Source of the DNA: JANQEA01 sp964530075
GTDB taxonomy: Bacteria; Bipolaricaulota; Bipolaricaulia; UBA7950; UBA9294
Direction of reading: 5' to 3'
Length of the DNA: 58,772 nt
Assembly (NCBI GenBank): GCA_964530075.1
Contig: CAZGXU010000007.1
Span: forward strand, 1 to 58,772
Made by a program: the position numbers and the translations under genes. Below the pieces are notes generated by a model. It searched no databases. It was not told where the DNA came from and saw only the letters and a program-made list of their open reading frames with translations. Positions 8,677 through 15,441 of this stretch are shown one piece after another (the first letter of the stretch is position 1; each line of letters opens with the position of its first letter).

Positions 8677-9237
8677 TCACGTCTCGACGAACCGCTCGGT
8701 TACCGCCATCAGCACCCGGGCGCCGCGGGCCTTCCCCGTCCGATACGAGTGCGGCCTCGACGCCTCGATCCGATAGCTGTCCCCGACGCCGAGGTCGTGC
8801 TCCGCCCCGTCGACCGCGATCGTCAGCCTCCCCTCGAGGACGTATCCGAGCTCCTCGCCGCGATGCTGGGACTCGTCCTGCCTGCAACCGGCCGGGAACT
8901 CGGCGATCAGCAGCTCCTCGATCGGCGCCTCCGGGAGCTGGCCGGACAGGTAGCGATAAGCGACCGGGGAGCGTCCGATCTGGATCTGCAGCTGCTGGTC
9001 GGCCTTCGTGACGACCGGGGCACGGCGGTCGAGCGGTCCGCTGCTGACGAAGAGCGACTCGATCGGGAGACCGAGCGCCCGGCAGATCGACGAGAGGGAG
9101 ACGATCGACAGCGTCGAGAGCCCGCGTTCGACCTGGGAGAGGAAGCTCGCCGAGAGGCCCGACTCCGACGCCAGCGTCTCCAGCGTCCAACCCTTGCTCG
9201 TCCGAGCGTCGCGAATCCGGGCACCGAGGTCGTCCAT
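8677..9237 (-). CDS. XRE-family regulator with C-terminal cupin domain
   Basis: A 186-residue cytoplasmic transcription factor. The N-terminal 60 residues are a helix-turn-helix of XRE type (RTSKGWTLETLA ... SASFLSQVERG), and the C-terminal 80 residues are a cupin barrel (EELGYVLEGRLTIAVDG, GDSYRIEASRPHSY) that commonly senses a small ligand. Such regulators often control amino-acid or polyamine catabolism. It is the first gene of the dehydrogenase operon (27 bp gap) and diverges from the M42 peptidase gene, so it likely represses or activates its own operon. The ATG at 9237 begins the HTH domain directly; a longer frame upstream has no family similarity. Confidence 0.88.
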   Translation of the reverse strand: MDDLGARIRDARTSKGWTLETLASESGLSASFLSQVERGLSTLSIVSLSSICRALGLPIESLFVSSGPLDRRAPVVTKADQQLQIQIGRSPVAYRYLSGQLPEAPIEELLIAEFPAGCRQDESQHRGEELGYVLEGRLTIAVDGAEHDLGVGDSYRIEASRPHSYRTGKARGARVLMAVTERFVET

Positions 9238-9246
9238 TGCGGGTTC

Positions 9247-9276
9247 AGTATATCGAAGATCAGTTTCGAAATTCAA
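9247..9276 (-). promoter_or_regulatory. Promoter of the XRE/dehydrogenase operon
   Basis: On the minus strand TTGAAT (9276-9271), an 18-bp spacer and TATACT (9252-9247) lie 10 bp before the regulator ATG. The spacer contains the palindrome TTTCGAAA, a plausible autoregulatory operator. Confidence 0.55.
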
Positions 9277-9324
9277 CGGATCGGGCGGCGGCCCTCCGCC
9301 TCCTTCGATGGAGGGTTCCCGCAA

Positions 9325-9349
9325 GTCCGGGTACACTCTCGCCCCGGAC
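9325..9349 (+). promoter_or_regulatory. Palindrome enclosing a -10 box upstream of the M42 peptidase
   Basis: GTCCGGG (9325-9331) and CCCGGAC (9343-9349) form a perfect 7-bp inverted repeat; the 11-bp centre contains TACACT (9332-9337), a good -10 box. This could be an operator over the promoter of the peptidase gene. No clear -35 box is seen. Confidence 0.35.
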
Positions 9350-9365
9350 CCCAGGAGGAGGTACC

Positions 9366-10433
9366 ATGCACAAGTCACGTCTCGATTTCCTCAAGCGCTA
9401 CATGGCGACGATCTGTCCGACCGGCTACGAGGAGGACGCGTCCCGCGTCTGGCGCGAGGAGGCCGACAGGTTCGCGGACCGGACGTGGGTCGACCAGCAC
9501 GGCAACTCGTTCGCCGTGGTCTACGAGAAGGGCTCCCCACGGATCATGCTCGCCGGTCACGCCGACGAGATCGGCTTGATGGTGACCCACATCGACGAGA
9601 ACGGCTACCTCTTCTTCGCCGGGCTCGGCGGTTGGGACCTACAGGTCCTCCCCGGTCAGCGGGTTCGGATCGTGACGAAGGGCGGGATCGTCCTCGGCGT
9701 CATCGGACGGAAGCCGATCCATCTCCTCGATGCCGAGGAGCGGAAGAAGGTCGTCAAGATGGAGGACCTCTGGATCGACATCGGGGCGAAGGATCGCGAG
9801 GAGGCCGAGAAGCTCGTCGCTATCGGCGATCCGGGCGTCCTCGACTACGACTTCGCCGAGCTGCGAAACGGCCTCGTCACTAGCCGCGGATTCGACGATC
9901 GGATCGGCGCGTTCGTCGTCCTCGAGGCGGCGCGTCTGGCGGCGAAGATGAAGCCGAAGGCGGCGATCTACGCCGTCGCGACAGTCCAGGAGGAGATCGG
10001 CGTCCGCGGCGCGACGACCAGCGCGTTCGGGATCGACCCGCAGGTCGGAATCGCCGTCGACGTCGGGTTCGCGATGGACACGCCGGGGATGAGCAAGGAG
10101 AAGAAGCGGACCGGCGACGCGAAGATGGGCGGCGGGCCGATCGTGACGCGCGGCCCGAACGTGAACACGCCCCTGTTCGATCGGATCGTAAAGACGGCCG
10201 AGGCGAAGGGGATCCCGATCCAGATCCACGCGTACCCGCGGCCGACCGGGACTGACGCCCGCGCGATCCAGGTCGCGCGGGCCGGCGTGGCGACGGGGCT
10301 GATCGGCGTCCCGAGCCGGTACATGCACTCGCCTGGAGAGATCGTCCACCTCGGCGACGTGGAGAACTGCGCCAGGCTGATCGCCGAGACGATCGCCGGG
10401 ATCGACGCGAAGACGAGCTTCCTCCCTTCGTAG
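9366..10433 (+). CDS. M42 family metallo-aminopeptidase
   Basis: A 355-residue cytoplasmic dinuclear-metal peptidase of the M42 group (glutamyl/deblocking aminopeptidase, TET-like, with an endoglucanase-M-like annotation history), trimming peptides to amino acids. Visible metal and catalytic motifs are AGHADEIG (His and following acidic residue), RGFDDRIG (bridging Asp), VQEEIGVRGA (catalytic Glu pair), VDVGFAMDTPG and HSPGEIVHL near the C-terminus. Length is normal. Start ATG 9366 follows AGGAGGAGGT at ideal spacing; the open frame extends upstream but without family similarity. It is divergently transcribed from the XRE regulator and may be functionally linked to amino-acid catabolism. Confidence 0.92.
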   Translation: MHKSRLDFLKRYMATICPTGYEEDASRVWREEADRFADRTWVDQHGNSFAVVYEKGSPRIMLAGHADEIGLMVTHIDENGYLFFAGLGGWDLQVLPGQRVRIVTKGGIVLGVIGRKPIHLLDAEERKKVVKMEDLWIDIGAKDREEAEKLVAIGDPGVLDYDFAELRNGLVTSRGFDDRIGAFVVLEAARLAAKMKPKAAIYAVATVQEEIGVRGATTSAFGIDPQVGIAVDVGFAMDTPGMSKEKKRTGDAKMGGGPIVTRGPNVNTPLFDRIVKTAEAKGIPIQIHAYPRPTGTDARAIQVARAGVATGLIGVPSRYMHSPGEIVHLGDVENCARLIAETIAGIDAKTSFLPS

Positions 10434-10477
10434 CGACATCTTGTGGCGTCGGAGACGAGTTCCGACAAGTCCCTCAT

Positions 10478-10506
10478 TTGCCGTGCCGCATCCGGTGGTG
10501 TAGAGT
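10478..10506 (+). promoter_or_regulatory. Promoter of the thiamine operon
   Basis: TTGCCG (10478-10483), a 17-bp spacer and TAGAGT (10501-10506). A transcript starting near 10512 would begin at the first stem of the TPP riboswitch. Confidence 0.5.
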
Positions 10507-10509
10507 CAC

Positions 10510-10608
10510 GCTGTTCGGGGAGCCCAACGGTTTGGGCTGAGAGGAGGAGGTACCTCGACCCGTCGAACCTGAACTGGGTAATGCCAGCGTAGGGAGCCAT
10601 GAACGAGC
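10510..10608 (+). promoter_or_regulatory. TPP riboswitch (THI element)
   Basis: The conserved TPP-aptamer blocks are present: GGGGAGCCC, GGGCTGAGAGG (10534-10544), ACCCGTCGAACCTGAACTGG and GTAATGCCAGCGTAGGGA. A closing stem can be drawn between GCTGTTC (10510-10516) and GAACGAGC (10601-10608) with one bulge. That stem and the preceding AGGGAG (10591-10596) enclose the ATG at 10599, so TPP binding would hide a ribosome-binding site and start codon. The gene content downstream (thiamine pyrophosphokinase, precursor transporter) agrees with thiamine control. Confidence 0.93.
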
Positions 10609-10703
10609 CACAGCGCGATTCACAGAGAGATCGATCGGCACCGCCTCTGGATTCTCCCGCTTCGCCTCCTCCGATGAAGGAGCGATGCGGACGTGGCCGA
10701 TGA
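10599..10703 (+). CDS. Possible 34-codon leader ORF of the thiamine operon
   Basis: An ATG directly behind AGGGAG inside the riboswitch opens a 34-codon frame (MNEPQRD...) that ends at TGA 10701-10703, just past the GTG start of the thiamine pyrophosphokinase (10693). The peptide has no recognisable domain. Its likely interest is regulatory: the riboswitch would control this start directly, and the next gene by translational coupling. It may equally be non-coding leader. Confidence 0.25.
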   Translation: MNEPQRDSQRDRSAPPLDSPASPPPMKERCGRGR

Positions 10704-11352
10704 TTGCATCCTGATCCTCGCCAACGGCACGTGGGGCGACACGAAGCGGCTGCGTGAGCTCGCCGATCGCGCCGATCGGGTGATCGCGGCCGACGGCGCC
10801 TGGGCGAAGGCGGTCGCTGCCGGGATCCGGGTCGACTGCGTGATCGGCGATCTCGATTCCCTCACACCGGCGCAGCGGTCGTCGCTCCGGGCCTCGAAGG
10901 TCGAGGTCCGGGCCCACCCGCCTGATAAGGACCTCACCGATCTGGAGTTGGCCGTCGACGGCGCGCTGGCCGCGTCGGCGCGAGGACTGATCGTCTTCGG
11001 CGCGTTCGGGGGACGGATCGATCACACCCTGGCGAACGTCCTGCTGCTGGAGAAGGCCGTCGCGCGCGGCGTCGAGGTCGAGCTGGTCGCCGGCGACGAG
11101 ACGGCGTGGCTGATCCGGGGCGATCTGACGCTCCCGATCGGCCGGCCGGGCGATCGGGTCTCGCTGATCCCGCTCTCCGACGAGGTCGTCGTCCGGACGG
11201 ACGGACTTCGCTACCCGCTGGACGGTGCACCGCTTCGCCGGGCGAGCGCGCACGGCGTGTCGAACGCGATCGACCGAACGCCGGTCCGGATCGAGGTCCG
11301 ATCGGGGACGCTCCTCGTCGTCCACGGGCCGTCGGAGGAGGGGCGACGATGA
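10693..11352 (+). CDS. thiN: Thiamine pyrophosphokinase
   Basis: Transfers pyrophosphate from ATP to thiamine, giving thiamine diphosphate in the cytoplasm. The 219-residue protein has the family's conserved blocks: ADGAW (near 35), GDLDSL (near 53), DKDLTDLELA (near 76) and FGGRIDHTLAN (near 105), the last forming the thiamine/ATP site. The start is GTG 10693 with AAGGAG about 11 bp upstream. It is the first full gene after the TPP riboswitch and overlaps the transporter permease by 4 bp (ATGA). Presence of the kinase together with a precursor transporter, and no biosynthetic thi genes in the window, indicates uptake or salvage. Confidence 0.93.
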   Translation: MADDCILILANGTWGDTKRLRELADRADRVIAADGAWAKAVAAGIRVDCVIGDLDSLTPAQRSSLRASKVEVRAHPPDKDLTDLELAVDGALAASARGLIVFGAFGGRIDHTLANVLLLEKAVARGVEVELVAGDETAWLIRGDLTLPIGRPGDRVSLIPLSDEVVVRTDGLRYPLDGAPLRRASAHGVSNAIDRTPVRIEVRSGTLLVVHGPSEEGRR

Positions 11353-12143
11353 GGGCGCGCGGCGGATCGACGAACCCCGTGGCAGTCTGGCGGAGGCCCG
11401 GCGCGCGGTGGGCCCTCAGCCTGCTCCTGTTCGCCCTCCTCTGGCAGGCGATCGTCTCGATCTTCCGCGTCCCCGGCTATCTCCTCCCGTCGCCGGTCGC
11501 CACGATCCGGGCGATCGTGAACGACGCGCCGCTTCTCGGCCGGCACGCCGCCGCGACGATCGTCGAGACCCTCGTCGGGGCGGGGATGGCCCTCGTCCTC
11601 GGTGTCGCCGTGGCACTGACGATGCACCGCTCGAGGCTCCTCCGCGATCTGATCTACCCGCACTTGGTCCTTTCGCAGGCGGTCCCGCTGATCGCGATCG
11701 CCCCGATGATCCTGATCTGGTTCGGCCTCGGCTCGCTCTCCAAGATCCTGGTCGTCGCGTTCGTCTGCTTCTTTCCTCTCACGGTCAACACCTACGAGGG
11801 GTTCCGCGCTGTCGATCCGATCTACGCCGAGCTGCTCGACACGTTCGGCGCGACGTGGCTCGATCGGTACCGCCACTTGTACGTCCCCGCGGCGCTTCCG
11901 GGGATCCTCGCCGGCGGGAAGATCGCCGCGACGTACAGCGTCCTCGGTGCGATCGTCGGCGAGTGGCTCGGCGGATCGCTCGGGCTCGGCGTCTACATGA
12001 CCCGCGCGCAGCAGTCGTTCCGGACCGATCGGCTGTTCGGGGCGATCCTGATCGTGATGGCGCTCAGCCTCTCGTTGTTCAAGGCGGTCGACGGGATCGG
12101 CTTCGTCCTCACCCCCTGGCTTCGAAGGAGGAATCATGCGTAG
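11349..12143 (+). CDS. thiX: ABC transporter permease, probable thiamine-precursor (ThiX-like)
   Basis: A 264-residue inner-membrane permease of the BPD_transp_1/SsuC-like type with about six hydrophobic helices. The cytoplasmic coupling loop (EAA-type region) is visible around DTFGATWLDRYRHLYVPAALPGILAG, residues ~180-205. ATG 11349 overlaps the stop of the kinase gene in ATGA. Together with the substrate-binding protein and ATPase that follow, it should import a pyrimidine thiamine precursor (HMP or formyl-aminopyrimidine). Substrate assignment comes from the riboswitch and neighbours, not from the permease itself. Confidence 0.88.
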   Translation: MRARGGSTNPVAVWRRPGARWALSLLLFALLWQAIVSIFRVPGYLLPSPVATIRAIVNDAPLLGRHAAATIVETLVGAGMALVLGVAVALTMHRSRLLRDLIYPHLVLSQAVPLIAIAPMILIWFGLGSLSKILVVAFVCFFPLTVNTYEGFRAVDPIYAELLDTFGATWLDRYRHLYVPAALPGILAGGKIAATYSVLGAIVGEWLGGSLGLGVYMTRAQQSFRTDRLFGAILIVMALSLSLFKAVDGIGFVLTPWLRRRNHA

Positions 12144-13122
12144 GTTGCTCGTTCCATCGGTGGTCGTCTTGTGCGTTGGCCTCCTGGCGGCCGGCGCGGC
12201 GGCGAACGACCTTGAGACGGTCCGGATCGCCCTCGACTGGACCCCGAACACGAACCACACCGGAGTTTTCGTCGCCAAGGCTCTCGGCTTCTTCGCCGAG
12301 GAGGGGCTCGCCGTCGCGGTCCTCGAGCCGACTGAAACGGCGTCGATCCCGCTCGTCGCGAGCGGCGAGTCGGAGTTCGGGGTCTCCATGCAGGAGTACG
12401 TGACGATGGCCCGCGCGCAGGGGGTCCCGGTCGTCTCGATCGCGACGCTCTTCCAGCACAACACGTCCGGCTTCGCCTCGCCGAGCGACCGGGGCATCGC
12501 CGGGCCGGCGGGCTTCGAGAACCGCCGCTACGCCGGATGGGGGAGCGACCTGGAGTCGGTGATGATCCGGACAGTGATGGAGTCGGTCGGCGCCGACTTC
12601 GACACGGTGACGATGATCAACATGGGAATGCTCGACTTCACGACCGCCGTCCGCCGGGGCCTGGCCGACTTCTATTGGATCTTCTACGGGTGGCAGGGGA
12701 TCCACGCGGAGCTCGAGGGGATCGAATTCGACTTTCTCCCGCTCCCGGATCTCGCCGAGGTCCTCGACTACTACACCCCGGTGATCATCACGCGGGAGCG
12801 GCTGATCGTCGACCGGCCGGACGTGATCCGACGCTTCCTCAGGGCGCTCGCGCGCGGCTACGTCTACGCGACCCTCCATCCGGCCGAGGCGGCGGACATC
12901 CTCCTCGACTACGCGCCCGAGCTCGATCCGGACCTCGTCCGCGCCTCCCAGACGTGGATCGCCGCGCAGACGCTTGGGGACGTCGACCGGTGGGGTCGAC
13001 AGGAGGAGATCGTCTGGACGCGCTTCGCCGACTGGGCGCTCGCCAACGGGTTGATCGAACGCGCGATCGACCCGCTCGCCGCCTTCACGAACGACTTCCT
13101 CCCGGGGGGAGAAACCGAGTGA
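12136..13122 (+). CDS. thiY: Thiamine-precursor-binding protein, NMT1/THI5-like (ThiY-like)
   Basis: A 328-residue secreted binding protein. The first ~23 residues (RRLLVPSVVVLCVGLLAAGAAA) form a signal peptide without a lipobox Cys, so it should be periplasmic. The mature start contains IALDWTPNTNHTG, the hallmark of NMT1/THI5-like pyrimidine-binding proteins, followed by FVAKALGFF and the MQEYVTMARAQGVPVV core. It overlaps the permease gene by 8 bp and the ATPase by 4 bp. It should deliver HMP-type precursor to the transporter. Confidence 0.9.
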   Translation: MRRLLVPSVVVLCVGLLAAGAAANDLETVRIALDWTPNTNHTGVFVAKALGFFAEEGLAVAVLEPTETASIPLVASGESEFGVSMQEYVTMARAQGVPVVSIATLFQHNTSGFASPSDRGIAGPAGFENRRYAGWGSDLESVMIRTVMESVGADFDTVTMINMGMLDFTTAVRRGLADFYWIFYGWQGIHAELEGIEFDFLPLPDLAEVLDYYTPVIITRERLIVDRPDVIRRFLRALARGYVYATLHPAEAADILLDYAPELDPDLVRASQTWIAAQTLGDVDRWGRQEEIVWTRFADWALANGLIERAIDPLAAFTNDFLPGGETE

Positions 13123-13868
13123 CGGACCTTCTCGCAATCGGAGGGGTGCGGAAGCGCTTCGGGGATCTCGAGGTTCTCCGCGACGTCACGTTCACCCTCC
13201 GAGAGCGAGAGACCGTCGCGCTTCTCGGGCCTTCGGGATGCGGGAAAACGACGCTGTTGCGGATCCTCCTCGGTCTGGAGACGGCCGACGCCGGAGAGAT
13301 CATCGGCATGCTCGACCGCGCCGGGTACCTGCCGCAAGGCGGCCTTCTCTTCCCGTGGAAGACGGTGATCGAGAACGCGGAGCTTCCGCTGCGGATCCGC
13401 GGCGTCGGACGCGCGAAGCGGAGGGCCGCCGTCGCCGACTACCTCCAGGTGTTCGGCCTGAAAGGGTTCGAGGCGGCCTATCCGCACGAGCTCTCCGGCG
13501 GGATGCAGCAGCGGGCCGCGCTCCTCCGCGCGCTGATGACCGGTTGCCCGGTCCTCGTCCTCGACGAGCCGTTCGGGGCCCTCGACGTCCTCACACGGCA
13601 TCGGATGCAGGATTGGCTCGCGCAGCTCCTCCTGCGGCTCGATCGGACGATGCTCTTCGTCACCCACGACCTCGAGGAGGCGGTCGCCCTGGCCGAGCGC
13701 GTCGTCCTGCTGACCGATCGACCGGCGGTCGTCCTCGGTGAGCGCCGGATTCCGCTCGGGGCATCCGAGCGACTCGACCGGCTCGGGCGGCCGTTCCTCG
13801 CCGCGCGGGACGGGCTCCTCGCGTTGATTCACGGAAGGAGAGGCGATGCACGCGACGAATCCGTTTGA
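13119..13868 (+). CDS. thiZ: ABC transporter ATP-binding protein (ThiZ-like)
   Basis: The 249-residue ATPase of the precursor transporter. Walker A is GPSGCGKTT (near 38), the signature is LSGGMQQRAALLRA (near 126), Walker B is VLVLDEPFGALD (near 145) and the switch histidine is in FVTHDLEEA. The GTG start at 13119 overlaps the binding-protein stop (GTGA) behind GGGGGGA; the long open frame upstream of it is only a GC-rich shadow. It belongs to the nitrate/sulfonate/taurine ATPase subclass, as expected for NMT1-type transporters. Its 3' end overlaps the methyltransferase gene by 23 bp. Confidence 0.92.
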   Translation: MTDLLAIGGVRKRFGDLEVLRDVTFTLRERETVALLGPSGCGKTTLLRILLGLETADAGEIIGMLDRAGYLPQGGLLFPWKTVIENAELPLRIRGVGRAKRRAAVADYLQVFGLKGFEAAYPHELSGGMQQRAALLRALMTGCPVLVLDEPFGALDVLTRHRMQDWLAQLLLRLDRTMLFVTHDLEEAVALAERVVLLTDRPAVVLGERRIPLGASERLDRLGRPFLAARDGLLALIHGRRGDARDESV

Positions 13869-14481
13869 GACGCATTACGCCGAGTACGACGCGTGGTTCG
13901 ACCGGAACGCCAACGTGTACGAGTCCGAGCTGTTGGCCGTCCGCGAGGTCCTTCCCCCTCCCGGGGACTGGATCGAGATCGGCGTCGGCAGTGGGCGCTT
14001 CGCGTCCAGGTTGGGCGTCCCGACCGGGATCGAGCCGGCGGAGGGGATCGCGACCCTCGCCCGCGAGCGCGGCGTCGGTGTGATCAAGGGAAAGGCCGAG
14101 TGCCTGCCCCTGCAGGACGGGAGCGTCGACGCGGCGTTCCTGATCACGACCCTCTGCTTCGTCGATGACGTCGATCGCACGTTCAACGAAGTCGCTCGCG
14201 TCCTGCGCCCGGGCGGCTGCGCGATCGTCGCGTTCATCCCGAAGGACAGCCGATTCGGCGAGCTGTACCGCTCCGATACGTCGGAGGACCGTTTCTTCCG
14301 GCGCGCGACGCTCCACACGAGAGGGCGGGTCTTCGAGGCGATCGAGGCGGCCGGCCTGGAGATCGAGCGGACCGTCCAGACCCTCACCGGACCGCCGGAG
14401 GGCGCGAACGATCGAATCGAGCCACCGACCGAGGGACACACGCGGGGGTCGTTCGTCGTGGTCCGCGCGTTCAAACGATGA
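13846..14481 (+). CDS. Class I SAM-dependent methyltransferase
   Basis: A 211-residue soluble methyltransferase of the UbiE/type-11 kind. Motif I is WIEIGVGSGRFA (residues ~42-53), the acidic ribose-binding residue follows at GIEPAEG, and the post-motif LPLQDGSVDAAFLITTLCFVDD and LRPGG motifs are clear. The acceptor is unknown. Start ATG 13846 follows GGAAGGAGAGG and lies inside the end of the transporter ATPase gene, so it is co-translated with the thiamine operon. A role linked to thiamine or its precursor is suggested only by position. Confidence 0.85.
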   Translation: MHATNPFETHYAEYDAWFDRNANVYESELLAVREVLPPPGDWIEIGVGSGRFASRLGVPTGIEPAEGIATLARERGVGVIKGKAECLPLQDGSVDAAFLITTLCFVDDVDRTFNEVARVLRPGGCAIVAFIPKDSRFGELYRSDTSEDRFFRRATLHTRGRVFEAIEAAGLEIERTVQTLTGPPEGANDRIEPPTEGHTRGSFVVVRAFKR

Positions 14482-14512
14482 GCGCGGCGGAGCGGGGTCT
14501 CCGCTCGCCTTC

Positions 14513-14542
14513 TTGACTTCCGTCCGATAGGTTTCGTAGGAT
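14513..14542 (+). promoter_or_regulatory. Promoter of the lipid kinase gene, predicting a leaderless mRNA
   Basis: TTGACT (14513-14518), 18-bp spacer, TAGGAT (14537-14542). The ATG of the next gene is at 14548, about where transcription should start, and no ribosome-binding site precedes it. Confidence 0.5.
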
Positions 14543-14547
14543 TCCCC

Positions 14548-15441
14548 ATGAGCGGCGGGACGGGGCTGTTCCTCATCGTCAATCTGATTGCAGGACACGG
14601 TCGATGCAAGACCCTATTCCCGAAGGTCAAGGCCGAGCTGGATCGCCGCGGGATCGAGTACGAACTTCACTTCACGAATGAGCCTCAGGAGGCGACCGAC
14701 GTCGCCAAGTGGGGGATCGAAGCCGGGTTTCGGCGGGTCGTCGCGATGGGCGGCGACGGGACGGTCAACGAAGTGACCAACGGGATGCTCGGCAAGGACG
14801 CCGTGCTCGCGGTCATCCCGGCCGGGACGGGGAACGACTTCGTCCGGATGCTCGGGATTCCCGCCGATCCGTTCGACGCGATCGACGTCCTGACCGAGGG
14901 GCAGGAGCGGACGATGGACCTCGGCCGCGTCGCCGACGATCGCTGCTTCGTGAACGGAATGGGAATCGGCATCGACGCGCAGGTCGCCCGCGACGTCCTC
15001 CAGATGGAGCGACTCACCGGAGCGGTCGCCTACGTTTCGGCCGCGGTCAAGGAGGTCTTCCGGTTCAAGGCCTTCCCAGCGACGATCGAGTCGGCCGATT
15101 GGCGACTCGACGTCACGTGCCTCTCCATCGGCGTGTCGAACGGGAAGTACGCCGGCGGCGGATTCAAGCTCGCGCCGGAGGCGGACGTCGTCGACGGGAT
15201 GATCGACATCTCCGCGATCGAGGACTACTCCAGGCTCGAGCGCCTGGTCCGCCTGCCTCGGGTGAGGGCCGGTAAACACCTCCGATGGCGGAAGGTCCAC
15301 TATTGTCAGCTGGCCGAAGCGACGATCGCGTCGCCGAACAAGCTGATCGCGCACATGGACGGCGAGCCGTACCGGCTGCCGACCGACCCGTTCCGCGTCC
15401 GCGTCCTCCCGAACGCCCTCCGGGTATTGGTTCCCGCCTAG
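14548..15441 (+). CDS. YegS/BmrU-type diacylglycerol or lipid kinase
   Basis: A 297-residue kinase of the DAGK catalytic family that phosphorylates diacylglycerol or a related lipid. The nucleotide-binding hallmark GGDGTVNE (residues ~68-75) and the second block IPAGTGNDFVR (near 91-101) are intact, as is the MDGEP motif near the C-terminus (~275). There is no membrane segment; these enzymes act at the inner face of the membrane. The mRNA may be leaderless. Its stop overlaps that of mutL on the other strand: the single CTAG at 15438-15441 supplies TAG to both genes. Confidence 0.9.
   Translation: MSGGTGLFLIVNLIAGHGRCKTLFPKVKAELDRRGIEYELHFTNEPQEATDVAKWGIEAGFRRVVAMGGDGTVNEVTNGMLGKDAVLAVIPAGTGNDFVRMLGIPADPFDAIDVLTEGQERTMDLGRVADDRCFVNGMGIGIDAQVARDVLQMERLTGAVAYVSAAVKEVFRFKAFPATIESADWRLDVTCLSIGVSNGKYAGGGFKLAPEADVVDGMIDISAIEDYSRLERLVRLPRVRAGKHLRWRKVHYCQLAEATIASPNKLIAHMDGEPYRLPTDPFRVRVLPNALRVLVPA

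Noticed and set aside
10441..10470. GTCGGA...TCCGAC stem after the M42 gene as terminator
   Set aside because: Six base pairs with no T-run; insufficient.
12537..13118. N-terminal extension of the ThiZ frame to 12537
   Set aside because: Composition is of shadow type and overlaps the binding-protein gene; GTG 13119 with an overlap start fits the family N-terminus.
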